Shown: positions 1 to 8,168 of the stretch, piece after piece
Numbering within the stretch: the stretch's first letter is position 1
Layout of the letters: each line of letters begins with the position of its first letter
Source: Candidatus Gastranaerophilales bacterium
Lineage (GTDB): Bacteria; Cyanobacteriota; Vampirovibrionia; Gastranaerophilales; Gastranaerophilaceae
Direction of reading: 5' to 3'
Assembly: GCA_944327255.1 (NCBI GenBank)
Contig: CALVHA010000011.1
Coordinates: 1-64,000, forward strand
DNA length: 64,000 nt
Program-made: the position numbers and the translations under genes
The notes under the pieces: generated by a model
Databases searched by the model: none
What the model was told of the DNA's origin: nothing
Seen by the model: only the letters and a program-made list of their open reading frames with translations

Positions 1-1475
1 GTAGGAATAATTTCATTTTCAATAATATTCATGATACATTCATGATCTTTCCAATGACGTTCTTCCCAAGGCATTTCGTCATCCAATTCAGGATATTCAA
101 CAGTGTAACCGTTAATTCCGTTAAATGTACCTTCAACAGTCCAACCATCAAATATTGATAAGTGAAGTGCTCCGTTAGCATTCGCAGACATTCCTGATGT
201 GCCTGATGCTTCAAATGGTCTTAATGGTGTGTTCAACCAGATATCAGATCCACGTTTTAACATTCCTGATAATTCAAGTTCATAACCAGGAAGCACTACA
301 ACATTTTTCATGCTGTGAGAACGGTTCAATAGCTTATTGAACATTTCTTTACCCATAACATCATCCGGATGGAATTTACCTGCAAAGATAATTTGAACTT
401 TGTTTTCATCAAGCAGTCTGTTAATTCTGTCTTTATCCATCAAAATTAACCATGCACGTTTGTAATCAGCAAATCTTCTTGCCCATGTAATAGTTAATAC
501 ATCAGGATCAAATCTTTTACCTGCAACGTTTGCAATGTATTCAAACAATTCTACTTTCATTTCACGTTTTACTGCGAGCAGAGCTTCAGGTGTTTTGGCT
601 TCCTTAATTCTGTCATCTTGCCAGTAGTGAAGGTTAACAGCATTAGTAATTGCTCGAATCGGGCATCTTCCGTCAACCCATTCCCACATCTTGTTAGCAA
701 CAAGACCATGAAGTTGAGATACTGCGTTAGCAATTCTACTCATTCTTAATGCTGCAACTGTAAGTGAGAAGTTTTCACCACCAAGGTTTACAGCAGTTTC
801 ACGGGATGCGCCTGCAAAGAAGCCACCTTCCATTAATGTATCAACCCAGTGAACTTCATTACCTGCGGCAACTGGAGTGTGAGTTGTAAATACTGTACGT
901 TTTTTTACTTCGTTCAAATCGCCGTTGTATTGTCTTAATAATTCAAATGCAGCAGGAAGAGCGTGTCCTTCATTCATATGGATACAATCAAATTTGTAAC
1001 CAATAGCTTGAAGTATTCTAACACCTGCAACACCAAGAACTGTTTCTTGTGCAATTCTGATTTTTTCATTTCCATCATACAATTTATGGGAAATGCTCTT
1101 AGCCCAGTCGCTGTTTCCTTCAATATCTGTTGTTAGCAAGTAAACAGGACATGTTCCAAATAATTCAGGCTTTACTAAAAATGCTTTAACTTTAACTTTT
1201 TCACCGAAAATATCAACTTCTGTTGAAACATTTGTATCCTGTAAAAAGTCATAATATTTTCTGATGTAAGCAACTTCAACTTGTCCGTCGTGTGCGATAC
1301 GCTGGTCATAATATCCATAAGACCATAACATAGTTACACCGACCATAGGCATTTGCAGATAGCCAGCAGATAACATATGCGAACCAGCCAAAAATCCTAA
1401 ACCGCCTGAATATGTCTTTAAAGACTGGTCAATAGCGATTTCCATTGAAAAATATGCTACGTTTGGTAATGTCAT
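1..1475 (-). CDS. glgP: Alpha-glucan phosphorylase-like glycosyltransferase (3' end cut by window edge)
   Basis: This is the first 491 codons of a protein of the short alpha-glucan phosphorylase family (GT35). Family members release glucose-1-phosphate from glycogen or maltodextrin in the cytoplasm. The N-terminus (VAYFSMEIAI, then TYSGGLGFLAGSH) and the motifs MNEGHALPA and FTTHTPVAAGNE fit that family. A good Shine-Dalgarno (AAAGGG) lies 6 bases before the ATG at 1475. The region that should hold the PLP-lysine reads EASGTSGMSANANGALHLS: Ser430 stands where the family normally has Lys (GTSGMK). So the protein may not be a PLP phosphorylase, although the fold assignment is secure. The remainder of the gene lies outside the window. 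The ORF has no in-frame stop down to base 1. Confidence 0.85.
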   Translation of the reverse strand, partial: MTLPNVAYFSMEIAIDQSLKTYSGGLGFLAGSHMLSAGYLQMPMVGVTMLWSYGYYDQRIAHDGQVEVAYIRKYYDFLQDTNVSTEVDIFGEKVKVKAFLVKPELFGTCPVYLLTTDIEGNSDWAKSISHKLYDGNEKIRIAQETVLGVAGVRILQAIGYKFDCIHMNEGHALPAAFELLRQYNGDLNEVKKRTVFTTHTPVAAGNEVHWVDTLMEGGFFAGASRETAVNLGGENFSLTVAALRMSRIANAVSQLHGLVANKMWEWVDGRCPIRAITNAVNLHYWQDDRIKEAKTPEALLAVKREMKVELFEYIANVAGKRFDPDVLTITWARRFADYKRAWLILMDKDRINRLLDENKVQIIFAGKFHPDDVMGKEMFNKLLNRSHSMKNVVVLPGYELELSGMLKRGSDIWLNTPLRPFEASGTSGMSANANGALHLSIFDGWTVEGTFNGINGYTVEYPELDDEMPWEERHWKDHECIMNIIENEIIP

Positions 1476-1566
1476 ATTTTACCCTTTCTTCTTTAATACT
1501 ACATACAAACTTTCACCACCTAAATACGGGGTCTCCAACAGCATAACATAAACAATAATTCTTACA

Positions 1567-1612
1567 AACTAATTCTTAAGATTTTTTTTAACTAGTCCTT
1601 AAGAACTAGTTA
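1567..1612. promoter_or_regulatory. Inverted repeat upstream of the phosphorylase-like gene
   Basis: TAACTAGT (1589-1596) is mirrored by ACTAGTTA (1605-1612) around CTTAAG. A further near copy of the half-site, AACTAATTCTTAAG, lies at 1567-1580. There is no T-run on either strand after the stem, so it is not an obvious terminator. Its place about 100 bases upstream of the start at 1475 would suit an operator. The function is inferred and weak. Confidence 0.3.
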
Positions 1613-1661
1613 TATCTGGCTAATTTGTCTTTACAAAAGTTAATATTTTTATAAAATGCGC

Positions 1662-2897
1662 TTATTTATTGACTTTATCCAATATTTTTCTAAGAGCTAT
1701 TTTTACATGCGCATAATTTAATCCCCCCTGCATGTATGCGGCATATGGAGGACGCATAGGGCCATCAGCCGAAAGCTCTATGGTTGATCCTTCTATGAAT
1801 GTTCCACCAGCCATAATTATCTCATCTTCATAACCAGGAACATATTCAGGTATTGGGGTTACGTAACCGTTTATCGGTGATAATTGCTGTATAGTTTGAC
1901 AAAAATGTTCAAGAGGTTCTCGTTTATTAAAGATTATTGTTTGAATCAAATCTGTGCGTTTAGCATTCCATTTTGGGGTCGAAGTGTATCCAATCTGTTC
2001 AAAAACTTTAGCAGCAAGAATTGCTCCTTTGACAGCCTCTGAAACAACTGAAGGAGCCATAAACAGCCCTTGAAAAATTAGTCGGTGTTGATTAAACATT
2101 GCGCCGCCTTCAGCTCCTATTCCCGGTGCAGTAAGCCTGTTAGCCGTTCTATCAACATACAAAGCTTTTCCTGCAATATATCCGCCTGCTTCCGCAATCC
2201 CACCGCCCGGATTTTTTATTAATGAACCGCCAATTAAATCAGCACCGGCTTCAAGAGGTTCACGAGATTCTACAAATTCTCCGTAACAATTATCAACAAA
2301 ACAAATACAGTTAGGATTTTTCTTTTTGACTGCTGCGCAAATTTTTTCAATTGTATCTATAGTTAAGGATTCTCTGGTTGAGTATCCTCTTGAGCGTTGA
2401 ATAAGCACCATTGTTGTCGTTGAATCGATTTTCTGTTCTATTTCGTCAAAATTAATATCATTGTCATTTTTCAACGGCACCTCATCATACAACACTCCGT
2501 TTCCAATGAGTGATGCTCTTTTAGTTTCCTCATCCCCCATTGTGCCTATTACTTCCTGCATTGTGTCATATGGGGCTCCGGCTATTGAAACTAGCTTATC
2601 TCCGGATTTAAGATTCCCGAATAGTGCACAGGCAAGTGTATGAGTGCCAGATGCAAAGTGGATTCTCACGAGAGCCTTTTCGGCCTTGAAAGTATCTGCA
2701 AAAACTTTATCAAGCACCTCTCGACCCAAATCATCGTGTCCATAGCCGGAAACAGTGTAAAAATGTTCTGGAGCAACTTTATTTTTTATAAATGCATTTA
2801 GGACTTTTTCCTGATTATAATCTCGTATATTATCTATTATTTCAAATTGTTCTTGAATATCTTGTTCTGCTTGCTTAATAATTTCAAAACTATTCAT
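1662..2897 (-). CDS. Methionine gamma-lyase family (aluminium-resistance-type) PLP enzyme
   Basis: A PLP-dependent fold-type I enzyme of the family annotated as methionine gamma-lyase-like or aluminium resistance protein. It probably cleaves or rearranges a sulfur amino acid, but the substrate is not fixed by sequence. Visible features, numbered from the upstream Met: HFASGTHTLA (81-90), the PLP-aspartate region FVDNCYGEF (Asp203) and the Schiff-base lysine in GGSLIKNPGGG (Lys229). The length of 411-412 residues is normal for the family. Two ATGs are adjacent (2900 and 2897). GAGGG is 2 bases from the first and 5 from the second, so 2897 is preferred. The gene precedes the phosphorylase-like gene on the same strand with a 187-base gap, so it is probably a separate unit. 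Confidence 0.85.
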   Translation of the reverse strand: MNSFEIIKQAEQDIQEQFEIIDNIRDYNQEKVLNAFIKNKVAPEHFYTVSGYGHDDLGREVLDKVFADTFKAEKALVRIHFASGTHTLACALFGNLKSGDKLVSIAGAPYDTMQEVIGTMGDEETKRASLIGNGVLYDEVPLKNDNDINFDEIEQKIDSTTTMVLIQRSRGYSTRESLTIDTIEKICAAVKKKNPNCICFVDNCYGEFVESREPLEAGADLIGGSLIKNPGGGIAEAGGYIAGKALYVDRTANRLTAPGIGAEGGAMFNQHRLIFQGLFMAPSVVSEAVKGAILAAKVFEQIGYTSTPKWNAKRTDLIQTIIFNKREPLEHFCQTIQQLSPINGYVTPIPEYVPGYEDEIIMAGGTFIEGSTIELSADGPMRPPYAAYMQGGLNYAHVKIALRKILDKVNK

Positions 2898-2977
2898 CAT
2901 ATCCCTCAGCAGTGTATTATCTTATATATTATATTTATGTCAAAAGCTAAAGTTAGTCAAGTTGATTTAGTATAAAA

Positions 2978-3008
2978 AATGCCTTAATTGGTTACCAATT
3001 AAGGCATT
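2978..3008 (-). terminator. Rho-independent terminator
   Basis: A 14-bp perfect stem (AATGCCTTAATTGG and its complement) with a 3-base loop. On the minus strand it is followed by a run of six T. It lies 7 bases after the stop of the small membrane protein gene at 3016 and should end that transcript. Confidence 0.85.
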
Positions 3009-3015
3009 ATATTTA

Positions 3016-3249
3016 TTATTGCATATTATGTTTTTGAACAATTTCCTGAAGCAGGTCTCTAATATCTATAAATAAATAAATGAGGTAGTAAAATGCTATA
3101 AATCCTATTAATCCTGCCAATAAAGTGATAATACCTGCAAAAGGATTTGCAAATAACATTATAATTCCCGAAACAATGATTCCTGCAAGTACAACCCATG
3201 CACTAATATCAATAAGACCACGCCCAAAATCAACGATAAATTTTTTCAT
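3016..3249 (-). CDS. Small two-segment membrane protein
   Basis: A 77-residue protein of unknown function. After a short N-terminus (MKKFIVDFGRGL) come two hydrophobic stretches, about residues 13-33 and 38-60, then a charged C-terminal tail (DIRDLLQEIVQKHNMQ). The reading frame stays open upstream through the tRNA-Pro gene, but the real start is the ATG at 3249, which has a GGGGG Shine-Dalgarno 5 bases upstream. The gene sits just downstream of tRNA-Pro and ends at a strong terminator, so the two may be co-transcribed. It could be a holin-like or general inner-membrane peptide; nothing in the sequence decides this. Confidence 0.7.
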   Translation of the reverse strand: MKKFIVDFGRGLIDISAWVVLAGIIVSGIIMLFANPFAGIITLLAGLIGFIAFYYLIYLFIDIRDLLQEIVQKHNMQ

Positions 3250-3278
3250 TTTTCCCCCATAAGTTTTTTTATTAAAAA

Positions 3279-3352
3279 TCGGAATGACAGGATTTGAACC
3301 TGCGACCCCCGCGACCCGAACACGGTGCGCTACCAAGCTGCGCTACATTCCG
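3279..3352 (-). tRNA. tRNA-Pro (CGG)
   Basis: A complete cloverleaf. The acceptor stem CGGAATG/CATTCCG, D-stem GCGC/GCGC, anticodon stem CCGTG/CGCGG with loop TTCGGGT (anticodon CGG), and T-arm GCAGG-TTCAAAT-CCTGT all pair. The discriminator is A at 3279. CCA is not encoded. It lies between the dihydrouridine synthase gene and a small membrane protein gene, all on the same strand. Confidence 0.96.
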
Positions 3353-3391
3353 AGATTATTTAATTTTATCATAGCACTTGAAGTTTTTTTA

Positions 3392-4375
3392 TCAAGAGTG
3401 AAAATTATTTAATTCTTCTAAAATTTTAACTATTTTGTTGTAATCCTCCTCAACCACAAGCAATGAACGTATTTTGGCTGCATTTTTTATTCCTGCAATG
3501 TAATAAGGATAAAATTTCCTGAAAAACTTAACTCCTACTTTCTCTCCCCTAAGCGCAATTTCTCCGTCAAGATGTTCTTTAAGCATAGTCAGTTTTTCGG
3601 AAATACTCGGCGCTGGAAGTTTTTTACCAGTTGCAAAAAATTGCTCTATTCTGTATATTAGCGATGGATCCCCCATTGCTGCTCGTCCTACCGCAACTCC
3701 ATCTGCACAGGACTCTTCAAGGCATTTTTCTGCTGTCTCAATTGATGTTATATCCCCATTAGCAAAAACTGGAATATCAACATTCTCTTTTAATAATTTT
3801 ATTTTTTCCCAGTCTGCTTGCCCTGAATAAAGCTGAGAACGCGTCCTTCCGTGAATTGTTATAAATTCTGCACCTGCTTCCTGCATCTGCTGACCAAATT
3901 CAACATAATTAAGCTCGTCAAATGTGTATCCCAGCCGAAATTTGACACTTACAGGTTTATCTGTTCCAGCCTTTACCGCACGAACAATATCTGCAGCAAG
4001 CTCCGGATTTCTCATTAGGGCGCATCCATCCTGCCCCTTAACCACTTTGTTAACAGGACATCCCATATTTATATCTATCATGTCAGCTTTATCAGATAAG
4101 AATTCTGCAGCCGATTGCATTAAATTAGGCTTGTGTCCACTTATTTGAAAGTTTATCGGATGGTGTGTTTTATCAATTTTTGTTATATCGCTCTCTTTTA
4201 CCTGTGCAAGAAATTCAGAACTTATCATCTCTGTTGTTAGAAGACAATTTTTAGAATATTTTCTAACCATTTTTCTTAAGACATAATCTGTTATTCCCGC
4301 CATTGGGGCAAGAGACACTTTGCTTTTTATTAAATTTTTAACTGTATTATTTGTTTGCTGCCTGATTTGTTGCAT
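3392..4375 (-). CDS. dusB: tRNA-dihydrouridine synthase (DusB-like)
   Basis: A flavin-dependent enzyme that reduces uridine to dihydrouridine in tRNA D-loops. The TIM-barrel start LAPMAGITD (22-30) and the signature NMGCPVNKVVKGQDGCAL hold the catalytic Cys106. The FMN-phosphate region FANGDI and the C-terminal helical tRNA-binding part are present. At 327 residues it is full length. The start overlaps the end of the upstream TPR gene by 29 bases, which implies translational coupling; no strong Shine-Dalgarno is seen. The assignment to DusB rather than another Dus subgroup rests on bacterial-style length and motifs and is less sure than the family. Confidence 0.93.
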   Translation of the reverse strand: MQQIRQQTNNTVKNLIKSKVSLAPMAGITDYVLRKMVRKYSKNCLLTTEMISSEFLAQVKESDITKIDKTHHPINFQISGHKPNLMQSAAEFLSDKADMIDINMGCPVNKVVKGQDGCALMRNPELAADIVRAVKAGTDKPVSVKFRLGYTFDELNYVEFGQQMQEAGAEFITIHGRTRSQLYSGQADWEKIKLLKENVDIPVFANGDITSIETAEKCLEESCADGVAVGRAAMGDPSLIYRIEQFFATGKKLPAPSISEKLTMLKEHLDGEIALRGEKVGVKFFRKFYPYYIAGIKNAAKIRSLLVVEEDYNKIVKILEELNNFHS

Positions 4376-6473
4376 AATTCTTTAATTCTTCTGCTCTCGA
4401 TTTTGCAAATGTTTTGTACTCATCTTCCTGCGCACTTGAATTGGCATACGCTAAATAATATTCGTAGGCTTCCTTGTACTTTTCAAGTGTATCATAGTCG
4501 ACAGCTATCATATAATTTATTATCTGCAAGTCTGTAGGGTTAATGGAAAGTGCTTTTTTGTAATCTTCTATTGCTTCGTTCAATTTTTTCTGTGCGTCAT
4601 AAATCATTGCTCTATAATATAGTGCATAAGCATTATTGGCATCAGATGCAAGTACTTGATTCAGTAAAGGAAGACTTTCTTCATATTTTTCACTGTCAAA
4701 TAAGGCAATTGCATCGTCAAGAGCCTTCCCTGTATTGTGTTCTTTAATGCTAACAAGAAGATTTTTTGCATTATCATTGTTTTTGTTAAGCTCAAGTGCC
4801 CTGTTTGCATAGACTTCAGAATTTGTAAAATCTTCGCTATCCGCATACAATGCAGCGATATAATAAGCAATATCAGAGTCCGTTGGTTTTAGTTCAAGTG
4901 CCTTTTTATAATATAAAATCGCATTCTGTGTATCATTTAAGTTTTGATATGCTGATGCGACCCCAATCATTGTATCAGGTGTTGCGGGTTGAATTTTTAA
5001 GTATGCTGCAATTGCATTATTATAATCTTTGTTATTGTAGTATTCTGCCGCAACATTTAATTGATTATTCATGAGGGTATTGTTAATATCTTTAATCCCA
5101 TTAACTATAAGAGGGTTATCAGGAAATTTCCCTTTAGCCGCTTCAAGAGTTGCCAATGCGTTTTCATAATCTTTTTTCTGAGTTTGCGCGATTGCTTTGT
5201 TAACGTAAATTTCACCTGTAGAATCTTTATCAAGTAATGAATCATATATAATTATTGCATCATCAAATTTATTTTGTTTGTGCAGATCTAAACCATAATT
5301 ATAAAGCATTGCCGTTGTATCTGCACCGTTAGAATTTTTCTTGACATACTCAATAAATTGAGCAGTGGTCATATTTGCTTTTGCAGAATTGAAGAGTTCA
5401 CTTTGTGCAATTGCATTTGACGGATCAAGTGCAAGAACTTTTTTGAATGTTTCCTGTGCCTCTTTATGATTACCTAGTGCAGCTTGACACTGTGCCTTAT
5501 ATAGATTTGCGTTCACATTGTCAGGATAAAGTATCAGAACAGAATCATAAGCAATAATTGCCGTTTTATAATCGCCTTTCTGCTGGTATAAAGTTCCAAC
5601 ATTTAGTCTTGTATTGACATTAGCAGGATTTAATTGTTCTGACTTTTTGTAATATGTTAAAGCTTCATCAAACTTTTCCTGTTTTTGCAAAATCGCTCCG
5701 AGATTTGCATTTAAATCCGCATCCGAAGGATTATTCATGAGTTTACGTTTATAGATTCTTTCTAACGAGTAAAGAACATCTTTATTACCCTCACTCTGAC
5801 CTAAAATATAGTTAAATTCTTCAACAGCAGCATCCTCAGAGCCAAGTTTATCTAATAGATTTGCATAAGCAAGACGAAGTTTCGTATCTGACGGATCAAC
5901 AGAAATTGCTTTCCTGTAAAAATCTGCAGCTTTTGGGTCATTGCCTAAAATCTTCATAATATCACCGGTTTGTGCATAACAATCCTTTATAAGAGATTTA
6001 TCACCTAGTGCCTGATTAAATTCATATGCAGCCGCTGCAAAATTACCTTCTGCTCTTAGAGCTTTTGCTTTTTCGTACCGGGATTGAGGAGTTTTATCAA
6101 AATTAAGCATGTTCAGGCATATATTCAAATTTTGGGTTACAGGAACAACAGCGGAAGAACCTTGTGACGATGTGTTTGTTGGATAGAGAAGCATATAGAA
6201 TAATGCACTTCTATAATCATCAGCAGCCTTTGCCCAATCTTTTTCTTTGTTTGCATAGTGCTGTCCTCTGGCAAGATATGAGTTAATTATCTGTACTCGG
6301 GCCGAGTTATCCATGTAATTAATTCTCAATGCACTCTTAAATTCTGTGATTGCACTTGAGTATTGATAATTTGCCAAATATTGCGTTCCTAAGTCAAAAT
6401 GCTCTTTAAAATCCGCCAGTACAGGTTGAGCAAATAATACTAAACTTAGCAAAACAATTAATTTCCGTTTCAT
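4347..6473 (-). CDS. Exported tetratricopeptide-repeat protein
   Basis: A 708-residue protein with a signal peptide (MKRKLIVLLSLVLFAQPVLA, cleavage likely after residue 20) and then TPR units almost to the C-terminus. The repeats are easy to see, for example in NLGAILQKQEKFDEALTYY, NVGTLYQQKGDYKTAIIAY and YAMIYDAQKKLNEAIEDYKK. It is expected in the periplasm or at the cell surface as a scaffold or assembly factor. The partner is unknown. GAGGG lies 8 bases before the ATG. The dus gene starts inside its last codons, so the two share a transcript. No catalytic domain is visible. Confidence 0.85.
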   Translation of the reverse strand: MKRKLIVLLSLVLFAQPVLADFKEHFDLGTQYLANYQYSSAITEFKSALRINYMDNSARVQIINSYLARGQHYANKEKDWAKAADDYRSALFYMLLYPTNTSSQGSSAVVPVTQNLNICLNMLNFDKTPQSRYEKAKALRAEGNFAAAAYEFNQALGDKSLIKDCYAQTGDIMKILGNDPKAADFYRKAISVDPSDTKLRLAYANLLDKLGSEDAAVEEFNYILGQSEGNKDVLYSLERIYKRKLMNNPSDADLNANLGAILQKQEKFDEALTYYKKSEQLNPANVNTRLNVGTLYQQKGDYKTAIIAYDSVLILYPDNVNANLYKAQCQAALGNHKEAQETFKKVLALDPSNAIAQSELFNSAKANMTTAQFIEYVKKNSNGADTTAMLYNYGLDLHKQNKFDDAIIIYDSLLDKDSTGEIYVNKAIAQTQKKDYENALATLEAAKGKFPDNPLIVNGIKDINNTLMNNQLNVAAEYYNNKDYNNAIAAYLKIQPATPDTMIGVASAYQNLNDTQNAILYYKKALELKPTDSDIAYYIAALYADSEDFTNSEVYANRALELNKNNDNAKNLLVSIKEHNTGKALDDAIALFDSEKYEESLPLLNQVLASDANNAYALYYRAMIYDAQKKLNEAIEDYKKALSINPTDLQIINYMIAVDYDTLEKYKEAYEYYLAYANSSAQEDEYKTFAKSRAEELKNYATNQAANK

Positions 6474-6587
6474 GTTGTAAGCCCTCGTTAATTAAATTAT
6501 TTGTAATTTATTTTAGTACAATTATAAAACAATGTATATGGACTTTGTATTAAACGGGTTTACAATTCGTAACTTATTATAAATATT

Positions 6588-6624
6588 AAAACAGACTACT
6601 TAAAATATTTTAAGTAGTCTGTTT
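6588..6624 (-). terminator. Rho-independent terminator
   Basis: A long, almost perfect A/T-rich hairpin (arms ACAGACTACTTAAAA and its complement). On the minus strand it is followed by TTTTAATATTT. It lies 18 bases after the stop of the 45-residue peptide gene. The symmetry could also allow some termination from the plus side. Confidence 0.7.
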
Positions 6625-6641
6625 GTTTAAGCTGCTAGAAG

Positions 6642-6779
6642 TTATTCAAAATCTGCCTTAGAAATAAATACCATAAATTCTTCCAACATCATTTGAATTG
6701 GAATTTCCATATTGCAAGTTTCTTCTTCATTAAGGATGTTTAACTCTCTTTCACAATTTTCTGGGGCAATTGTTTTCAT
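6642..6779 (-). CDS. Small acidic peptide, 45 residues, unknown
   Basis: This short gene has a full expression signature: AGGAG (6788-6792) with an 8-base spacer to the ATG at 6779, a 45-codon frame, and a hairpin terminator after the stop. The product begins MKTIAPENCERELNI and ends FMVFISKADFE. It is acidic, has two Cys (9 and 24), no membrane segment and no recognised domain. An out-of-frame ATG 9 bases upstream dies after 11 codons. The gene is separate from the TPR gene. Its role is unknown. Confidence 0.6.
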   Translation of the reverse strand: MKTIAPENCERELNILNEEETCNMEIPIQMMLEEFMVFISKADFE

Positions 6780-6964
6780 AAATCATACTCCTATTTAATT
6801 TTATCCGTCTAACAAATTATTTATCGGACTAAGTGCATAAAAACTTTAACAAAAATTTTTAAATAATTTTTTCGATCCGCCAAATGTTGATTTTAAGCGT
6901 AAAAAATGTATTAACATTTTGTTACAAAAATGATATTTTGTGTATAGCAAAAATTTCGTGCTTG

Positions 6965-6973
6965 TGATACGAT
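6965..6973 (+). promoter_or_regulatory. Possible extended -10 for infC
   Basis: TG-A-TACGAT matches an extended -10 (TGnTATAAT) with two mismatches in the hexamer. It would put transcription start near 6980, about 30 bases before the ATC start of infC. No convincing -35 was found. Confidence 0.35.
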
Positions 6974-6995
6974 TAATTGTGTGAAATTAAACTAA

Positions 6996-7012
6996 AAGGA
7001 GATACAACAATC
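6996..7012 (+). promoter_or_regulatory. infC ribosome-binding site with ATC start codon
   Basis: AAGGAG (6996-7001) is followed by an 8-base spacer and then ATC (7010-7012), in frame with IF-3. No ATG lies near the expected N-terminus. Rare start codons (ATT or ATC) are a known feature of infC in other bacteria and make its translation sensitive to IF-3 level. The alternative in-frame TTG at 6977 has no Shine-Dalgarno. Confidence 0.75.
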
Positions 7013-7546
7013 GCAAACGACACTAGAACAAAGGATAATAAGGATAAAGTTCTTATAAATGAACGAATTAGGGCTAAAGAAGTCCGTTTGATTGGTAAAG
7101 ATGGAGAAAATATTGGGATTATTGAAACATCAAAAGCTTTGAAAATGGCTTATGATGAGGATTTGGATCTTGTTGTTATCAGTCCTAATCAGGCCCCTCC
7201 AGTAGCTAAAATTCTTAATTACGGTAAATACAAATACGAATTGGAAAAAAAAGCTAAAGAAGCAAAGAAAAAACAACATACTGTTGATGTTAAAGAAGTT
7301 AAAATAAGATATAAAATTGATACTCATGACTATCTGGTAAGAATAAAAAGTATTCAAAAGTTTATTGCACAAGGAAATAAAGTTAAAGTGGTTGTCATGC
7401 TCAGAGGTCGTGAAATGCAGCACTCAAGCTTAGCTTTTGATCTTGCAAATCGTTTTATTGAAGATTTAAAGGAAGAGCCTCTTGTTGTTGAAAAAAAACC
7501 TGCTCTTGAGGGGCGGAATGTAACTCTATATCTGGCTCCACAATAA
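7010..7546 (+). CDS. infC: Translation initiation factor IF-3
   Basis: IF-3 binds the 30S subunit, keeps subunits apart and checks the start codon and initiator tRNA. The N-terminal domain (LINERIRAKEVRLIGKDGEN), the basic linker (KYELEKKAKEAKKKQ) and the C-terminal domain (VKEVKIRYKIDTHDYLVR, then VVMLRGREMQH) are all present. From the ATC start the protein has 178 residues, normal for IF-3. A longer reading from TTG at 6977 adds 11 residues and would ignore the Shine-Dalgarno. The usual followers rpmI and rplT are absent; tRNA-Phe comes next. The ATC start suggests autoregulation of the classical infC kind. Confidence 0.96.
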   Translation: MANDTRTKDNKDKVLINERIRAKEVRLIGKDGENIGIIETSKALKMAYDEDLDLVVISPNQAPPVAKILNYGKYKYELEKKAKEAKKKQHTVDVKEVKIRYKIDTHDYLVRIKSIQKFIAQGNKVKVVVMLRGREMQHSSLAFDLANRFIEDLKEEPLVVEKKPALEGRNVTLYLAPQ

Positions 7547-7747
7547 ATATATTTTTAGTTCTTGACTTTAAATATTTAGCAGATATTATAGAAGATGTGG
7601 CAATTAAATATTCGAATCCATTTATCCCAAAGAAGATTTTTTTGCCATAATCCTTCAAAAAGTGAGATTAACTTCTCCCTAAAAGAAGAAAAATGCAAAT
7701 TTCTAAAATGAAATAATGCAGTTATATTAGTAAATTTAATAGTATAT

Positions 7748-7823
7748 GCCGCGTTAGCTCAGTTGGTAGAGCAAGGGACTGAAAATCCCTGTGTCCTTGG
7801 TTCGATTCCGAGACGCGGCACCA
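7748..7823 (+). tRNA. tRNA-Phe (GAA)
   Basis: The acceptor stem GCCGCGT/ACGCGGC, the anticodon stem-loop GGGA-CTGAAAA-TCCC with anticodon GAA, and the T-loop TTCGATT are intact. The CCA end is encoded (7821-7823). The 200 bases between infC and this gene hold no gene I can support. Confidence 0.97.
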
Positions 7824-7875
7824 TTCTGACCAGTCTAGTACTGGTTTTTAAATTATTTTCAAAAAAGAGAATTTT

Positions 7876-8166
7876 ATGAAAGTATACAACGTAAATAATT
7901 TAACTAATTCTGTCGCTTTTAGGGCTCAGAATTGTACTTCAACAAATAATAAGTCTAGCAATATTAGTTTTAGCCAGAAGTATAGGCCTATTTCTAGTGG
8001 TTTAAATACAGCTGCCTCATGGTTCGGTTTTGGCGTCATTCTTGATGCTATTACTCGTAAAATTCAGTTCTTTAAGTCTCCTGTAAAAAATTCAATAGCT
8101 ATCAATACAATTTTAGGTCTTGTTGCTGGTACTTTTACGGCTTATAAGGCTCTAAAAAAAGATTAA
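7876..8166 (+). CDS. Small lineage-specific membrane protein
   Basis: A 96-residue protein without a recognised domain. It has a polar, Asn/Ser-rich N-terminus with two short Phe-centred motifs (SVAFRAQN and NISFSQKY). Two hydrophobic segments follow, around residues 46-60 and 72-90. An AGAGA element stands just upstream of the ATG. It ends 2 bases before the HNH gene, so the two are almost surely one operon. The pairing suggests a membrane partner for that protein, but this is inference. Confidence 0.6.
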   Translation: MKVYNVNNLTNSVAFRAQNCTSTNNKSSNISFSQKYRPISSGLNTAASWFGFGVILDAITRKIQFFKSPVKNSIAINTILGLVAGTFTAYKALKKD

Positions 8167-8168
8167 TT

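Noticed and set aside
3250..3336. N-terminal extension of the small membrane protein through the tRNA gene.
   Set aside because: The region is a perfect tRNA-Pro, and the ATG at 3249 has a strong Shine-Dalgarno.
7547..7747. Possible short coding frames on either strand between infC and tRNA-Phe (for example one encoding KYLADIIEDVAIKYSN on the plus strand).
   Set aside because: No ATG with a ribosome-binding site fits these frames, and frames on opposite strands look equally plausible, so no gene can be supported.
7748..7823. tRNA-Phe as attachment site of a mobile island carrying the HNH and autotransporter genes.
   Set aside because: No integrase and no second copy of the tRNA 3' end were seen within the window.
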